DNA of 64,000 bases from Lysinibacillus sp. FSL W8-0992 (GCF_038008685.1 NZ_JBBOZQ010000001.1:2852001-2916000), one strand, 5' to 3'; shown: positions 9,001 through 17,495, numbered from the stretch's first letter. Notes: generated from the sequence alone by a model not told the origin. Numbers and translations: made by a program.

Positions 9001-9396
9001 GTGCATAAAAGACTAAAAAGAGGCATTTTTTTTATAATGATTGTTTTGATCGTCTTATTAGCAATTTATATAAAAAATCAAATGCCTTCAACTGTCCAAA
9101 TTACTCAATATAATTCTTCACAAACAAATGCTGAGGACATAGCACAAAAATTACAAAGTACTCAATTAACAAAAAAAATAATTATGGCGTTACGCGCTGA
9201 AGGCTATCAACCTGATAGTACGATTGAATATTTAATTGACTCTTCGGACAATCAAATCATTACTATACATTTACATGATTTAGAGAAATTAGATAGTAGC
9301 ACAGAAAGTAAAATTCAAAAAATAGTAACTGGTATTGCCGAAAAAAATAACTTTAATTTGTTTATTGTAGATGTTCAACTTACAAATATAGATTGA
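9001..9396 (+). CDS. Membrane-anchored extracellular protein of unknown function
   Basis: GTG start after AAAGGAGAG. The 131-residue protein has a basic N-terminus (VHKRLKRG), one membrane helix at about residues 9-25 and an outward domain of about 100 residues with alternating helices and strands (IIMALRAEGYQPDSTIEYL, then TIHLHDLEK). The layout recalls small secreted sporulation or envelope proteins. No domain was recognised and there is no operon partner. Confidence 0.65.
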   Translation: MHKRLKRGIFFIMIVLIVLLAIYIKNQMPSTVQITQYNSSQTNAEDIAQKLQSTQLTKKIIMALRAEGYQPDSTIEYLIDSSDNQIITIHLHDLEKLDSSTESKIQKIVTGIAEKNNFNLFIVDVQLTNID

Positions 9397-9550
9397 ATTT
9401 TTTTGTATATGCAAGACGGTCTAATCCTAAAAGACAAAATAGATAGTTGTAACTATCTTAATTTGAAAAATATTGTAAAATTATTATAGTTTATACTTCC
9501 CTTTATTGGTATATTAAGTATGTTAAAAGAAATATTGGGAGGATTTTGTG

Positions 9551-10216
9551 ATGAAGAAGTTTGTATTAATGGCTGTACTATCTTTAGTAGCAATTATGGC
9601 AGCAGCATGTGGAAATGAAGTAAGTAAGAGCGGTAACACCTCTTTACCATCGAGTGAAACAAAGAAGGAAGAATCATCACCTGAAAAAGAATCTGAAATC
9701 AAAGACGAAGCTAAAAAGGATGAAATAGAACAAGAAGCAGCTGCTCCGGTTGTTACGGTTAATTATGCTAGAAACTATTTAGAAGATGTTCCTAGTCTTA
9801 CAGAAGAACAATTAACATTGGATAAGCAATCATATAATTTTATTTCAACAAATGCAGATTTGTTCCCTGCATTATCAAAAGATGCAATTCAAAAGACGAA
9901 AAAGCTTGCAGATGATAAAATCACTTCCAAGCATTTAAATAAAAATGTAAAGCCGTATTTAGAGCAAATGGTAACTTTTGCAGGCGATATCATTCAGATT
10001 CAAGAGGAGACATTAGATGATGGAACACCTGTATCAATCATTCTAATTGAAGATATGGATTTTAATGCTATATTTGCAATTGGTTATCATTCAACAGAAT
10101 TCCTTGAGGGAGATTTTGTTGAAATTTGGGGGTTACCATTAGGTCCATATAATTATGAAAATATTGATGGTGGCACTACGTTAGCTCAAGCGATCGCAAC
10201 ATCCTATATCGAATAG
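9551..10216 (+). CDS. Putative lipoprotein
   Basis: ATG 9551 lies nine bases after GGGAGG. A lipoprotein signal ends at MAAAC, with the lipidated Cys at about residue 20. It is followed by a long Glu/Lys/Ser-rich linker to about residue 65 and a folded domain of 150 residues. That domain has YARNYLEDVPSLTEEQL near its start and an OB-like beta region (GDIIQIQEE, SIILIEDMD, GDFVEIWGLPLG) near its end. It should sit on the outer face of the membrane. Function unknown. A terminator follows directly. Confidence 0.75.
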   Translation: MKKFVLMAVLSLVAIMAAACGNEVSKSGNTSLPSSETKKEESSPEKESEIKDEAKKDEIEQEAAAPVVTVNYARNYLEDVPSLTEEQLTLDKQSYNFISTNADLFPALSKDAIQKTKKLADDKITSKHLNKNVKPYLEQMVTFAGDIIQIQEETLDDGTPVSIILIEDMDFNAIFAIGYHSTEFLEGDFVEIWGLPLGPYNYENIDGGTTLAQAIATSYIE

Positions 10217-10221
10217 TAAAC

Positions 10222-10258
10222 AACTGGGCACACTCTTAGAGATGTGCCCATTGTTATG
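10222..10258 (+). terminator. Probable terminator
   Basis: TGGGCACA / TGTGCCCA stem, nine-base loop, weak T tract, directly after the lipoprotein gene. Confidence 0.65.
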
Positions 10259-10312
10259 CGAAAGTAAATTAAAACGACCTATGCTATAATCGCTAGGAAA
10301 GAGGTGATTATA

Positions 10313-10933
10313 TTGAATATATTAGTTTTTGGGGCTACCGGTCGTGTAGGTAGTCACATTGTTTCATTGGCATTAAAAGAAGGCCATCACGTAATAGCAT
10401 TAGTTCGTACGCCAAGTAAAATGAACATAACCGATGAAAATTTACATGTTAAGCAAGGGAATGTCTTAAACATTGAAGATATTGCATCTGTTATGGCTAA
10501 TGCAGATGTTGTCATTAGTGCACTAAATACTGATGGTACAAAAACATTGACAGAAAGTTTACCTCTAATTATACAAGAGATGAAAAAGAGAAATTTATAT
10601 CGAATCATTACTGTTGGAACAGCAGGAATATTACAAAGCCATCTAACGCCTAGTTTACTACGATATCAATCCAGTGAATCGAAAAGAAAGACAACAAGAG
10701 CAGCCCAAGAACACCACAATGTATTGAAGATATTAGAACAATCTGATATGGAATGGACGATTGTTTGTCCTACATATTTACCCGATGGACATTATACTGG
10801 TAATTATCGCGTAGAACGAGATTTCTTACCGGAGGGTGGAACTGAAATCTCAGTAGCTGATACTGCGGAATTTACCTACCAACAAATTCAATGTACAAAA
10901 TTTGTGAAATCTCGGGTAGGCATTGCTTACTAA
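10313..10933 (+). CDS. NAD(P)-binding atypical SDR, NmrA/YwnB-like
   Basis: TTG 10313 is chosen because GAGGTGAT lies just upstream. The 206-residue Rossmann protein begins NILVFGATGRVGSHIV, with the GATGxxG dinucleotide-binding loop of atypical short-chain dehydrogenases. LVRTPSKM carries the Arg that favours NADP. VISALNTDG and IITVGTAGI match the family strands 4 and 5. The usual YxxxK catalytic pair is not obvious, as in many NmrA-like sensors and flavin reductase-like members. Substrate unknown. Confidence 0.85.
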   Translation: MNILVFGATGRVGSHIVSLALKEGHHVIALVRTPSKMNITDENLHVKQGNVLNIEDIASVMANADVVISALNTDGTKTLTESLPLIIQEMKKRNLYRIITVGTAGILQSHLTPSLLRYQSSESKRKTTRAAQEHHNVLKILEQSDMEWTIVCPTYLPDGHYTGNYRVERDFLPEGGTEISVADTAEFTYQQIQCTKFVKSRVGIAY

Positions 10934-10973
10934 AAGAAAAATAAGATGTCTTTCTAAGCGGCTGTATAAATTT

Positions 10974-11024
10974 AAAACACACTAGTTTTAACAATAATTT
11001 GTTAAAGCTAGTGTGTTTTTTTAC
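10974..11024 (+). terminator. Rho-independent terminator
   Basis: AAAACACACTAG / CTAGTGTGTTTT stem with an inner AAC..GTT pairing, ending in seven T residues. Confidence 0.85.
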
Positions 11025-11060
11025 AAAATTAGTTGACTAACATTTAAAAAGTTAAATAAA

Positions 11061-11190
11061 AAAGGCTACCTTCGATAGAAAGTAGCCCCAAAACAGGAGA
11101 GTTTTTTGTAAAAGCTGATTATGCTTTACATTACTATTCATATGCTATGGAAGCTATTTTTGATTAGCCGTCCGCCTGAAAACTATAAAA
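11061..11190 (-). ncRNA. Candidate small RNA with anti-SD box, copy A
   Basis: Minus-strand order: a 5' helix (GGCTA / TAGCT), a linker containing CATATGAATAGTAATG, a second helix (GTAAAGC / GCTTTTAC), the pyrimidine box CTCTCCTG, then a terminator stem (GGCTAC / GTAGCC) followed by six T residues. Primary sequence differs from the other copies but every structural part is kept. It is flanked on the left by the terminator of the gene at 10313. Transcription is inferred, not shown. Confidence 0.55.
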
Positions 11191-11293
11191 ATACAATTAT
11201 TTTATCCATTATTATATTTTTAACTCTAGCAACAGATAAATTAAAGAGTTTTTCCCTGTTGAAAAGGCTTTAATTTATGGAGGAAGTATATCG

Positions 11294-11355
11294 TTGACAA
11301 TATGTATACAAATGTATACAATAAAGTTGTTGTTAAATGTATACGTTTGTATACG
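11294..11355 (+). promoter_or_regulatory. Promoter with two palindromic GTATAC operators
   Basis: TTGACA at 11294-11299, 17-base spacer, TACAAT at 11317-11322. Operator 1 (GTATAC-AAAT-GTATAC, 11304-11319) covers the spacer and part of the -10. Operator 2 (GTATAC-GTTT-GTATAC, 11339-11354) lies in the transcribed leader and ends just before the ribosome site. Same half-sites and spacing point to one dimeric repressor bound twice. Confidence 0.75.
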
Positions 11356-11370
11356 CAAGGAGGATGTAAA

Positions 11371-11745
11371 ATGAGAAGAGAAGAATTTAAAGAATATAAA
11401 AGAGAAGGACATCATCGTGGTGAGCGATACAGAGGAAAGGATAGTTCTTCGCATCATCGAGGACCGAAAACATTCCGTCGAGGCAGAGCTATAGCCTTTT
11501 TAGAGACAATGAATGTAAAGCGTGCAACGATTAAACAGCAATTAGAACAACCTGAGTATCAATCAATTCAACAAATTTTAGTTGGAGAATTAAAAGCAAT
11601 GGATATGGTCATTAATGAATTTATCCAATTATTTGAAATTCAAGAAAATGAAACAATGGATATGATTAGTGAAGAGGAAAATATTGAAAATAAAGAATCT
11701 ATGCCGAATGAGGCGGAAGGTAAAGAGATAAATGAAACAAATTAA
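11371..11745 (+). CDS. Conserved basic/helical protein, possible regulator
   Basis: ATG 11371 follows AAGGAGG. The first 45 residues are strongly basic and His/Arg/Gly-rich (EGHHRGERYRG, HHRGPKTFRRG). Residues 45-100 form a conserved helical block (RAIAFLETMNVKRATIKQQL, then ILVGELKAMDMVINEFIQLF), and the tail is acidic. Relatives in bacilli are often labelled 2-keto-3-deoxygluconate kinase, a name the sequence does not support. The strong promoter with double operator upstream suggests tight control, perhaps autoregulation. It overlaps the next gene by 14 bases, implying translational coupling. Confidence 0.7.
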   Translation: MRREEFKEYKREGHHRGERYRGKDSSSHHRGPKTFRRGRAIAFLETMNVKRATIKQQLEQPEYQSIQQILVGELKAMDMVINEFIQLFEIQENETMDMISEEENIENKESMPNEAEGKEINETN

Positions 11746-12376
11746 TCACTATATCGATTCAACTTTTTATCATCAAGATCCACTATTGGAGGATGTTATT
11801 TCATCTATTGAAGAAAATGGCATGCCGTCAATCTCAGTTTCACCCTCTTCCGGTAAATTTTTATCCATGCTTGTATCCATCTCCGGTGCAAAAAAAATAT
11901 TAGAAATAGGTGCACTTGGAGGGTATAGTGGAATATGTCTAGCTAGGGGCTTTGGTAGTGCAGGGAATTTAACTTCCCTTGAATTAGAAGAAAAATATGC
12001 AATGTTAGCAGCGAGTAACTTATCTAAAGCAGGATTTAGTCAGCAAGTGAGCTATATGACTGGACCAGCTTTACAAAGTCTCGCAACATTAGCAGAAGAT
12101 AAAAAACGATTCGACTTTTTCTTTATTGATGCAGATAAAGATAATTATGAAAACTACTTGAACTATTGTCTTTCTCTTGCAGAAGAGGGGGCATTAATCG
12201 TTACAGATAACGTACTTGCTGGTGGCAGTGTAGCAGACCCGAGTGCAAAAAATAAACGTTATACAGAAATTATGAAGAAATTTAATGAAACAGTGGCTAA
12301 TCACCCACAATTAGAATCGATCCTAATTCCAATTGGTGATGGCATCACAATTTCAAAAGTGAAAATAAAAGAATGA
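11732..12376 (+). CDS. O-methyltransferase, Methyltransf_3 family
   Basis: The 214-residue protein has family hallmarks in order: SPSSGKFLSMLVSISGAKKILEIG split across the first strand, motif I LEIGALGGYSG, the acidic LTSLELEEK, metal-site FFFIDADKDNYENYL and VTDNVLAGGSV. These resemble caffeoyl-CoA-type and YrrM-like methyltransferases, which use SAM and a divalent metal bound by the two acidic motifs. Substrate unknown. It starts inside the preceding gene and shares its operator-controlled promoter. Confidence 0.9.
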   Translation: MKQINHYIDSTFYHQDPLLEDVISSIEENGMPSISVSPSSGKFLSMLVSISGAKKILEIGALGGYSGICLARGFGSAGNLTSLELEEKYAMLAASNLSKAGFSQQVSYMTGPALQSLATLAEDKKRFDFFFIDADKDNYENYLNYCLSLAEEGALIVTDNVLAGGSVADPSAKNKRYTEIMKKFNETVANHPQLESILIPIGDGITISKVKIKE

Positions 12377-12393
12377 GTATAAAAGGGAAAAAA

Positions 12394-12428
12394 TGCCTCG
12401 AGAGTTAAGCTCTCGAGGTATTTTGTCA
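12394..12428 (+). terminator. Rho-independent terminator
   Basis: Perfect CCTCGAGAG / CTCTCGAGG stem with loop TTAAG and T-rich 3' side, 15 bases after the methyltransferase. Confidence 0.85.
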
Positions 12429-12480
12429 TTTTAGAAATTAATCGTTGCATCTTTATCTAGATCATGCGCTTTTCAAACAG

Positions 12481-12516
12481 AAAAAGGCTGTAGCAAAAAG
12501 TACAATGCTACAGCTT
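12481..12516 (-). terminator. Minus-strand terminator-type hairpin without an upstream gene
   Basis: AGCTGTAGC / GCTACAGC stem followed on the minus strand by five T residues. No minus-strand ORF lies upstream. The 100 bases before it on that strand contain a CTCCCT box, so it may be a diverged member of the small RNA family described at 11061. Confidence 0.45.
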
Positions 12517-12684
12517 AAAAGAAAAATGTTGTTTAGGGAGATTCATGGCTTTAATTTTATTATTGCACAGTTGTCGTAATTTTATACTTCATATGACAGC
12601 TAATAATTCTAATTAAAAAGCATTTTTTAAAGAAATCAACAAATAATAAAGTACTAAATATTTTTCTCTGGGAAGTGAAGATTT

Positions 12685-13431
12685 TTGAAGAAGTTTATGC
12701 TGTTAATCATGCCTATTTGCATTTTGGTGGTATCTGTTTTTTTTGTGAGCAAAAGTTTCTCTGCAGATAAAGGAAGGAAGTATTATGAAGAAGCAGGGCA
12801 AATATTATGGGAAATTAAAACGAATGAAAAAATTATAGCGTTGACCTTTGATGATGGTCCTCATAAAAAATACACGCCAGAGATATTAGATATATTAGCT
12901 AAATATCAGGCAAAATCAACATTTTTTATCGTAGGAGAAAATGCAGAAAAGAACTCAGAAGTTGTTCAACGAATGTATGAAGATGGGCATGAATTAGCCA
13001 TTCACACATATACTCATCCGTTAAGAACAACTGTTCCGAATTTACTTAAGGAAATTAAACAAACACACGATACGATATACGGTATTACTGGATATACGCC
13101 GACTTTATTCCGTCCTGTAGAAGGACAATATACAGATGGAATGATCGAAGCTGTTACAAAAGAAGGATATAAAGTTGTAATGTGGTCTTGGCATCAAGAT
13201 ACAATGGATTGGAAAAGTCCTGGCGTTAATAAAATTGTAAATACTGTATTAAAAGGAGCTAAAGAAGGAAATATCGTTCTTTTTCATGATGGCGGAGGAG
13301 ATCGGGGACAAACCGTTAAAGCTTTAGAAAAAATACTACCTGAACTTGAAAAGCAAGGATACAAATTTGTCACGGTATCTGAATTACTTGAAGTGCAAAA
13401 GGCAAATAGAAAATTGGAAGAAAATAAATAA
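12685..13431 (+). CDS. Polysaccharide deacetylase (NodB homology)
   Basis: TTG start, GGAAG site. A signal anchor covers residues 3-22. The NodB domain shows motif 1 LTFDDGPH (catalytic Asp and metal Asp), motif 2 IHTYTHP (both metal His), motif 4 MWSWHQDTMDW and motif 5 IVLFHDGGG. Motif 3 is RPVEGQ rather than the common RPPxG, and may alter the active-site groove. Family knowledge: zinc-type enzymes removing N-acetyl groups from peptidoglycan or chitin-like polymers outside the membrane. It stands alone and ends at a long hairpin. Confidence 0.93.
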   Translation: MKKFMLLIMPICILVVSVFFVSKSFSADKGRKYYEEAGQILWEIKTNEKIIALTFDDGPHKKYTPEILDILAKYQAKSTFFIVGENAEKNSEVVQRMYEDGHELAIHTYTHPLRTTVPNLLKEIKQTHDTIYGITGYTPTLFRPVEGQYTDGMIEAVTKEGYKVVMWSWHQDTMDWKSPGVNKIVNTVLKGAKEGNIVLFHDGGGDRGQTVKALEKILPELEKQGYKFVTVSELLEVQKANRKLEENK

Positions 13432-13466
13432 AAGATATAGTTCCAAAATTGTAAGAACTAAAACGA

Positions 13467-13514
13467 ACACCTCGATTAGTGTCACTATACAAGTGACTAC
13501 TTTTCGAGGTTTTA
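13467..13514 (+). terminator. Probable terminator
   Basis: CCTCGA..TCGAGG outer arms with AGTGTCACT / AAGTGACT inside, then TTTT. Confidence 0.65.
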
Positions 13515-13592
13515 CTGTTCAAGCGTGATTATTATATATTATAGTAATTAATGGAATAAATAAAAATTTTTTATAGGGAAGAGGGAAAATAA

Positions 13593-14162
13593 ATGAAGCA
13601 AGCTTTAGTAGTTATCGATGCTCAACAAGAATTAATTGATGGTAATAACGAAGAACAAGAAGTGTTTAAGAAAGATAGATTAATTGAAAATATTAATTTC
13701 GTTATTCAAGAAGCATTAACAGAGAATGCTTTTATTATCTTTGTTAGAGATAAAGATGTTGCAAATGGACAAGGGGCTGGGTTTCAAGTTCATAATGAAA
13801 TTAACATTCCAACAAATAGAGCAATATTTATAGATAAAAAAGCGACGAATGCTTTTTATCAAACTGACTTGCTTCAATATTTAAAAGATAAGAAAGTGGA
13901 TCATTTAGTCATAATGGGCTGTAAAACAGAACATTGTATCGATACAGCAGTGAGGGCAGCTACAGTGCTATCGTTCGATGTCACTCTAATTGCAGATGGT
14001 CATTCAACAACTGATTCAAAGTCACTTTCCGCAGAGCAAATTATTGCGCATCACAATGAAACGCTGCACGGTCATTATAATGTTGATAATTTTGCTGTTG
14101 TTAGAAACGCCCAAGATTATGTATTCAAACCTAACCACAATCAATATCGTGCAGAGAATTAG
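13593..14162 (+). CDS. Isochorismatase-family cysteine hydrolase
   Basis: The 189-residue protein carries the full catalytic triad pattern: Asp9 in LVVIDAQQELID, the Lys in IDKKATNAFYQT, and the nucleophilic Cys in MGCKTEHCIDTAVRA, with the usual cis-peptide-type region before it. Family knowledge: such enzymes hydrolyse amides or vinyl ethers such as nicotinamide, N-carbamoyl compounds or isochorismate. Substrate residues do not allow a choice. ATG is preceded by GAGGG. A decayed relative lies at 4638. Confidence 0.9.
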   Translation: MKQALVVIDAQQELIDGNNEEQEVFKKDRLIENINFVIQEALTENAFIIFVRDKDVANGQGAGFQVHNEINIPTNRAIFIDKKATNAFYQTDLLQYLKDKKVDHLVIMGCKTEHCIDTAVRAATVLSFDVTLIADGHSTTDSKSLSAEQIIAHHNETLHGHYNVDNFAVVRNAQDYVFKPNHNQYRAEN

Positions 14163-14175
14163 GCATTCGAATGTC

Positions 14176-14207
14176 TAAAAATAAAGAAGAGCACAAAAAT
14201 GTGCTCT
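14176..14207 (-). terminator. Terminator of the small minus-strand gene
   Basis: AGAGCACA / TGTGCTCT stem followed on the minus strand by a T-rich tract. Confidence 0.75.
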
Positions 14208-14214
14208 CCAATTA

Positions 14215-14391
14215 CTAACGACGATGTTCTACAAGGTCTATTGCTCCTAACACGATATGTGCTAAACCAAATCCAAAGACTGTGTTTGCAATCATTTTGT
14301 TAGAGCCACTTTTTTGCTTTAAGGCATAGCCGGCAGCCGTAACAGCAGAACCTAAAATAGTTGGGATTAAACCTTCTCGAATGTTATTCAT
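14215..14391 (-). CDS. Small conserved membrane protein (58 aa)
   Basis: Start at the ATG with a GGAGGG site; an upstream extension lacks a site. MNNIREGLIPTILGSAVTAA opens the protein, followed by a basic loop (KQKSGSNK) and FGFGLAHIVLGAIDLVEHRR. The two hydrophobic stretches suggest a hairpin in the membrane. Related short proteins are common in Bacillus, where some are misnamed asparagine synthase. Function unknown, possibly spore-associated given its neighbour. Confidence 0.75.
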   Translation of the reverse strand: MNNIREGLIPTILGSAVTAAGYALKQKSGSNKMIANTVFGFGLAHIVLGAIDLVEHRR

Positions 14392-14585
14392 CAACAATCC
14401 CTCCATCGTAGTTAATTGGCGTAATGACACCATTATTACTATTTACGAATATGCATAATGCTATACTTGTCCAATGTTGTTTTAGTGAAAAGCGCATTCG
14501 CAAATGTGTAAAGAAATTTTGATAAGCAACCAATGCAATTATAAAGCTACGCATTCATTTCCTTTATCATCTAAAAAAGAACATA

Positions 14586-14660
14586 TAAAAAGGGTCACTT
14601 GGGGGAAGTGACCCTTGGAGTTAATAGGAGTTTAAAACGGTAACACACATTCCATTACTT
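14586..14660 (-). terminator. 3' UTR and terminator of the YjcZ gene, small-RNA-like (copy B)
   Basis: Perfect AGGGTCACTT / AAGTGACCCT stem followed by five T residues on the minus strand. The 40 bases before it (AATGTGTGTTACCG, then AAACTCCTATT) match the linker, second-helix position and CTCCT box of the small RNA family at 11061, 18078, 36967, 61587 and 63868. Here the element forms the tail of a protein-coding transcript. Confidence 0.7.
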
Positions 14661-14666
14661 TGAATG

Positions 14667-14882
14667 TTAGTAATTAATAAACGCAGTACCGACAATAATT
14701 AAAAGAATAAAGAGTACAACAATTAACGCGAATGCTGATCCGTTGCCGTTGCCGCCGCCGTAGTAATTGTCACCGGAGTTACAACCACCGCCATAGTTAC
14801 AGCCACCGCCGTAACTACCGCCCATGCTATATCCACCATAAAAATTATTGTTCCAATTACCTGCATTTCCGTAGTATCCCAT
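14667..14882 (-). CDS. YjcZ-family sporulation protein
   Basis: A 71-residue protein with a Gly/Tyr/Asn-rich N-terminal two thirds (GGYSMGGSYGGGCNYGGG) and a C-terminal membrane helix FALIVVLFILLIIVGTAF, the signature of YjcZ/YczN-type small sporulation proteins. Start has a GGAGGAATG site. Three Cys residues occur in the Gly-rich part. Family knowledge places these peptides in spores, with unclear role. Confidence 0.9.
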   Translation of the reverse strand: MGYYGNAGNWNNNFYGGYSMGGSYGGGCNYGGGCNSGDNYYGGGNGNGSAFALIVVLFILLIIVGTAFINY

Positions 14883-15035
14883 GAAACATTCCTCCTTCCT
14901 TCAATTTATAATATGTTCATTGTAGAAATGCGGAGGGGTATTTATCCCAATTTTCATATTCTGTTTTAGAAATGTTTTTATTAATACAAAAAAGTTTGGT
15001 ATTGAATAGGTAAAAAAAGATTTGCCTAATAAAAA

Positions 15036-15065
15036 AAGCTGTAGCTCAGAAAGACGCTACAGCTC
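15036..15065 (-). terminator. Minus-strand terminator-type hairpin
   Basis: AGCTGTAGC / GCTACAGCT stem with seven T residues on the minus strand. No minus-strand gene ends here within 200 bases; the region 14883-15291 has no other recognisable feature. Confidence 0.45.
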
Positions 15066-15291
15066 AATATTGGTTACCATTTTGGTTTGTCAGTACAAGT
15101 ATTATAACACACATTTTTATTATGGCATAGAATTGCTATGCAGAGTGGACAACTGTATAGAGTACTCGCCTTCAGTTGTATTGCATATTGTTTTTTTTCG
15201 CAATAAATGATGTTCATGTAAAGCTTGCGTCTACATTGGAATTACTGCGTTACAATTTAAATCGTTGATGGATAAACTGTAAGATCCTAAG

Positions 15292-15756
15292 CTACGCCAA
15301 TTCCAAACGCATTGTATGGTTCATATCTAGAAATCCTTGTTTTTCGTATAAAGTAATTGGACCTATATTTTCCGTTAAAACGTTCAACTCCAAGTAATCT
15401 AACTGCCGATTTTTTGCCCATTTTTTCGCTTCAGATAGCAAAGTAGAACCGATACCTTGATTTTGATAGTGGCTTCCAACAATAATATCTACGATAAATG
15501 CGTATTGATGTTCAACTATACATGAATATGGAGGAGTCGTAGTTTCTTGTATTAGCAAGAAGCCAACTGTTCGGTTATCTATATCCGCTATTAAAATATC
15601 TGAATCTTTATTATTAATCGTATTCTGTACAAATGTCACATCTTGTTTTGCAGGTTTTATATACTTCGGTTGTAAGTTGGACATTTCAGTAAATAGCTCT
15701 TGATATAAGCATTCAATTTCATCAATTTCATTTAATGTAGCGATTTTTATTTGCAC
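15292..15756 (-). CDS. GNAT N-acetyltransferase
   Basis: GTG start with a GGAGG site. The 154-residue protein shows the GNAT order: N-terminal IATLNEIDEIECLYQELF, the central AFIVDIIVGSHYQNQGIGSTLL block with the acetyl-CoA loop (QNQGIGS, R/Q-x-x-G-x-G/A type), and ELNVLTENIGPITLYEKQGF near the end. Acceptor unknown. Single gene. Confidence 0.9.
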   Translation of the reverse strand: MQIKIATLNEIDEIECLYQELFTEMSNLQPKYIKPAKQDVTFVQNTINNKDSDILIADIDNRTVGFLLIQETTTPPYSCIVEHQYAFIVDIIVGSHYQNQGIGSTLLSEAKKWAKNRQLDYLELNVLTENIGPITLYEKQGFLDMNHTMRLELA

Positions 15757-16062
15757 TGTAATGCCTCCATTACGTTTATTTTAGGTTATTCTAATATTTT
15801 ACAACATTAGAAAGTTTTAATATATAGTTTGTGTTTTCTCGTGTAGTAAGTGCTTTAAATACAAAATGAGGGAGGAGAAAACGCTAGTGGATAGAAGCGG
15901 AGAGATTTTCACAAGATAGATTACTAATCATAAAATATTTTTTTATGTTCGTTTTTTCTGTATTTTTGTTAACGTTCATCGATTACGCAATTGAATATGC
16001 TAGAAATGGAGGCTGTTATTGACGAAATCAAACGATGTACTTTATGAAAAATAAAGTATGTT

Positions 16063-16533
16063 TTGTGCCTTCAGCTATCACCTGTGTGGGTTTTAAATAA
16101 TGGGGAAGTAGGTGATATTCTGGAAACAAATACGCTTTGGTCATCGTTGGTAGGTGGTATGACTGCATTAATTGCATATCTAATTGGCGGTGTAGATGAA
16201 TTGGTAACATCTTTAACAATCTTAATGGCTATCGATTTGACATTAGGAGTAATGGTTGGTTGGATAATAAAAGATATTGATTCTCGTAAAACGTTTAAAG
16301 GGCTTTTGAAAAAAACAGCCATGATTTTAATGGTCATAGCAGCTGTGCAATTGGACAATGCTACAGAAAGCGGAGATTTTATGCGAAATGCTATGATTTT
16401 ATTTTTAATAGGAATGGAAGGCATTAGCATCATCGAAAACTTAGGTAAGTTAGGAATTCGTGTTCCGAAGTTTTTAGCTAATGCTTTTGCCCAGTTAAAA
16501 AAGGATAACGATGATAAAAAGGATGATGAATAG
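16063..16533 (+). CDS. Phage-type holin family protein (TcdE/phi29-like)
   Basis: The conserved core starts at ETNTLWSSLVGGMTALIAYL, then two further hydrophobic segments, IKDIDSRKTFKGLLKKTAMI, and a C-terminal NAFAQLKKDN tail, as in the Phage_holin_4 family that forms membrane pores for endolysin or toxin release. The true start is unclear: no ATG precedes the core in frame. TTG 16063 and GTG 16084 are candidates, and an AGGTGAT site points to CTG 16120. No endolysin is adjacent, so this is an orphan or prophage relic. Confidence 0.8.
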   Translation: MCLQLSPVWVLNNGEVGDILETNTLWSSLVGGMTALIAYLIGGVDELVTSLTILMAIDLTLGVMVGWIIKDIDSRKTFKGLLKKTAMILMVIAAVQLDNATESGDFMRNAMILFLIGMEGISIIENLGKLGIRVPKFLANAFAQLKKDNDDKKDDE

Positions 16534-16821
16534 TAACTGTAAAGTAAAGTTGCGAATCCACAATAATATTAATAAAAAAAGATAACCCACACAGGAAATG
16601 GTAACGAATTACCAAAAAAGACCAGAGCAAAAGAAATAATAGTCAACACCTCTCAGCCTTTGGAAAGAATTAATTTGACTCAACTTTAACATGTGGTGAA
16701 AATAATTCCTCAAATCAGTGACATTGTGGTTATCTTTACACCATTATGGCAATTTACTTTTAAATAATAGATTAGTGAAAAATGCATGATGGACAAGTAA
16801 ATATTGATAAAAATAAAAAAA

Positions 16822-16852
16822 GAGTCACATCTAACTAGGTGTGGCTTTTTGT
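16822..16852 (+). terminator. Terminator-type hairpin
   Basis: AGTCACATC / GGTGTGGCT stem and T5. The stretch 16534-16820 between it and the holin gene shows no coding signal. Confidence 0.6.
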
Positions 16853-16895
16853 AATGCATTTAATGATTATAGAAGAAGGAAAGTTGATGATGTAG

Positions 16896-17042
16896 AAAAT
16901 CCGAAAAGGTTATTTATTTAAATCGTGGGACATTGATGACGGAAGAGGAGTTGCCAAAAAACTGCTTTATGATGATGCCCTAATTTTTTACATCAACAAG
17001 CCTACTCAAGCTTATAAGGAAGAGGTGGTACTATGCAATTGA
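16896..17042 (+). pseudogene. Open-frame remnant upstream of gene 17033
   Basis: After a stop at 16893, a frame without a start codon runs to 17042 and encodes GYLFKSWDIDDGRGVAKKLL, then YINKPTQAYKEEVVLCN. The compact polar-aromatic composition looks like protein. The stop overlaps the ATG of the next gene, as in an operon. Probably the 3' end of a gene whose 5' part was lost. Confidence 0.35.
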
Positions 17043-17341
17043 CTGACGGTTCCTGGATATTTGAAACTGAAGAGATAGATGCAGCTGTTATGAACTTAGA
17101 ACGAGAAGGTTACGAGAGAGAGATGCTAAATGCATTTGCTCGTTATGCATACTTACGCTATAAGCGAATAAGGGACTATGTGAATCCACGTAAGTGTAAA
17201 TACATGCTAATTGATAAAGTGCGAGAACAATTAAAGTCACCTGCCAAACTACGAAGAGTTTGTAGCTTAGTAGAAATGACGGAAGAGGAAGTGCAATACA
17301 TTATTGCATTTGTTAAAAAGCATTTGAAATATGTAAAATAG
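17033..17341 (+). CDS. Hypothetical helical protein (102 aa)
   Basis: ATG 17033 after GAGGTGG. Sequence is basic and helical (NLEREGYEREMLNAFARYAY, LRYKRIRDYVNPRKCKYM) with a C-terminal part ending VQYIIAFVKKHLKYVK. No domain was recognised. Overlap with the remnant upstream and the nearby holin suggest phage or accessory origin, but this is weak. Confidence 0.6.
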   Translation: MQLTDGSWIFETEEIDAAVMNLEREGYEREMLNAFARYAYLRYKRIRDYVNPRKCKYMLIDKVREQLKSPAKLRRVCSLVEMTEEEVQYIIAFVKKHLKYVK

Positions 17342-17495
17342 ACAAATTCATTAAATATGCTACAGAATAACAGCTGTGTCCTGTTTAGTTGACGCTTACA
17401 GTTCCTGAAAGAATGGGATTACTAGATTCTAAGTACAAGCGATCGGAGTAAAAGGTAAAAAGAAAGTGAGTAACGACTTTGCATAAGTTGAAATT

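Noticed and set aside
15022-15210. A 62-residue plus-strand frame over the hairpin at 15036
   Set aside because: No ribosome site, starts within a terminator-type hairpin and has no protein-like features.
16071-16433. A 120-residue minus-strand frame over the holin gene
   Set aside because: Shadow of the holin gene; low-complexity Ile/Ser/Pro text and no ribosome site.
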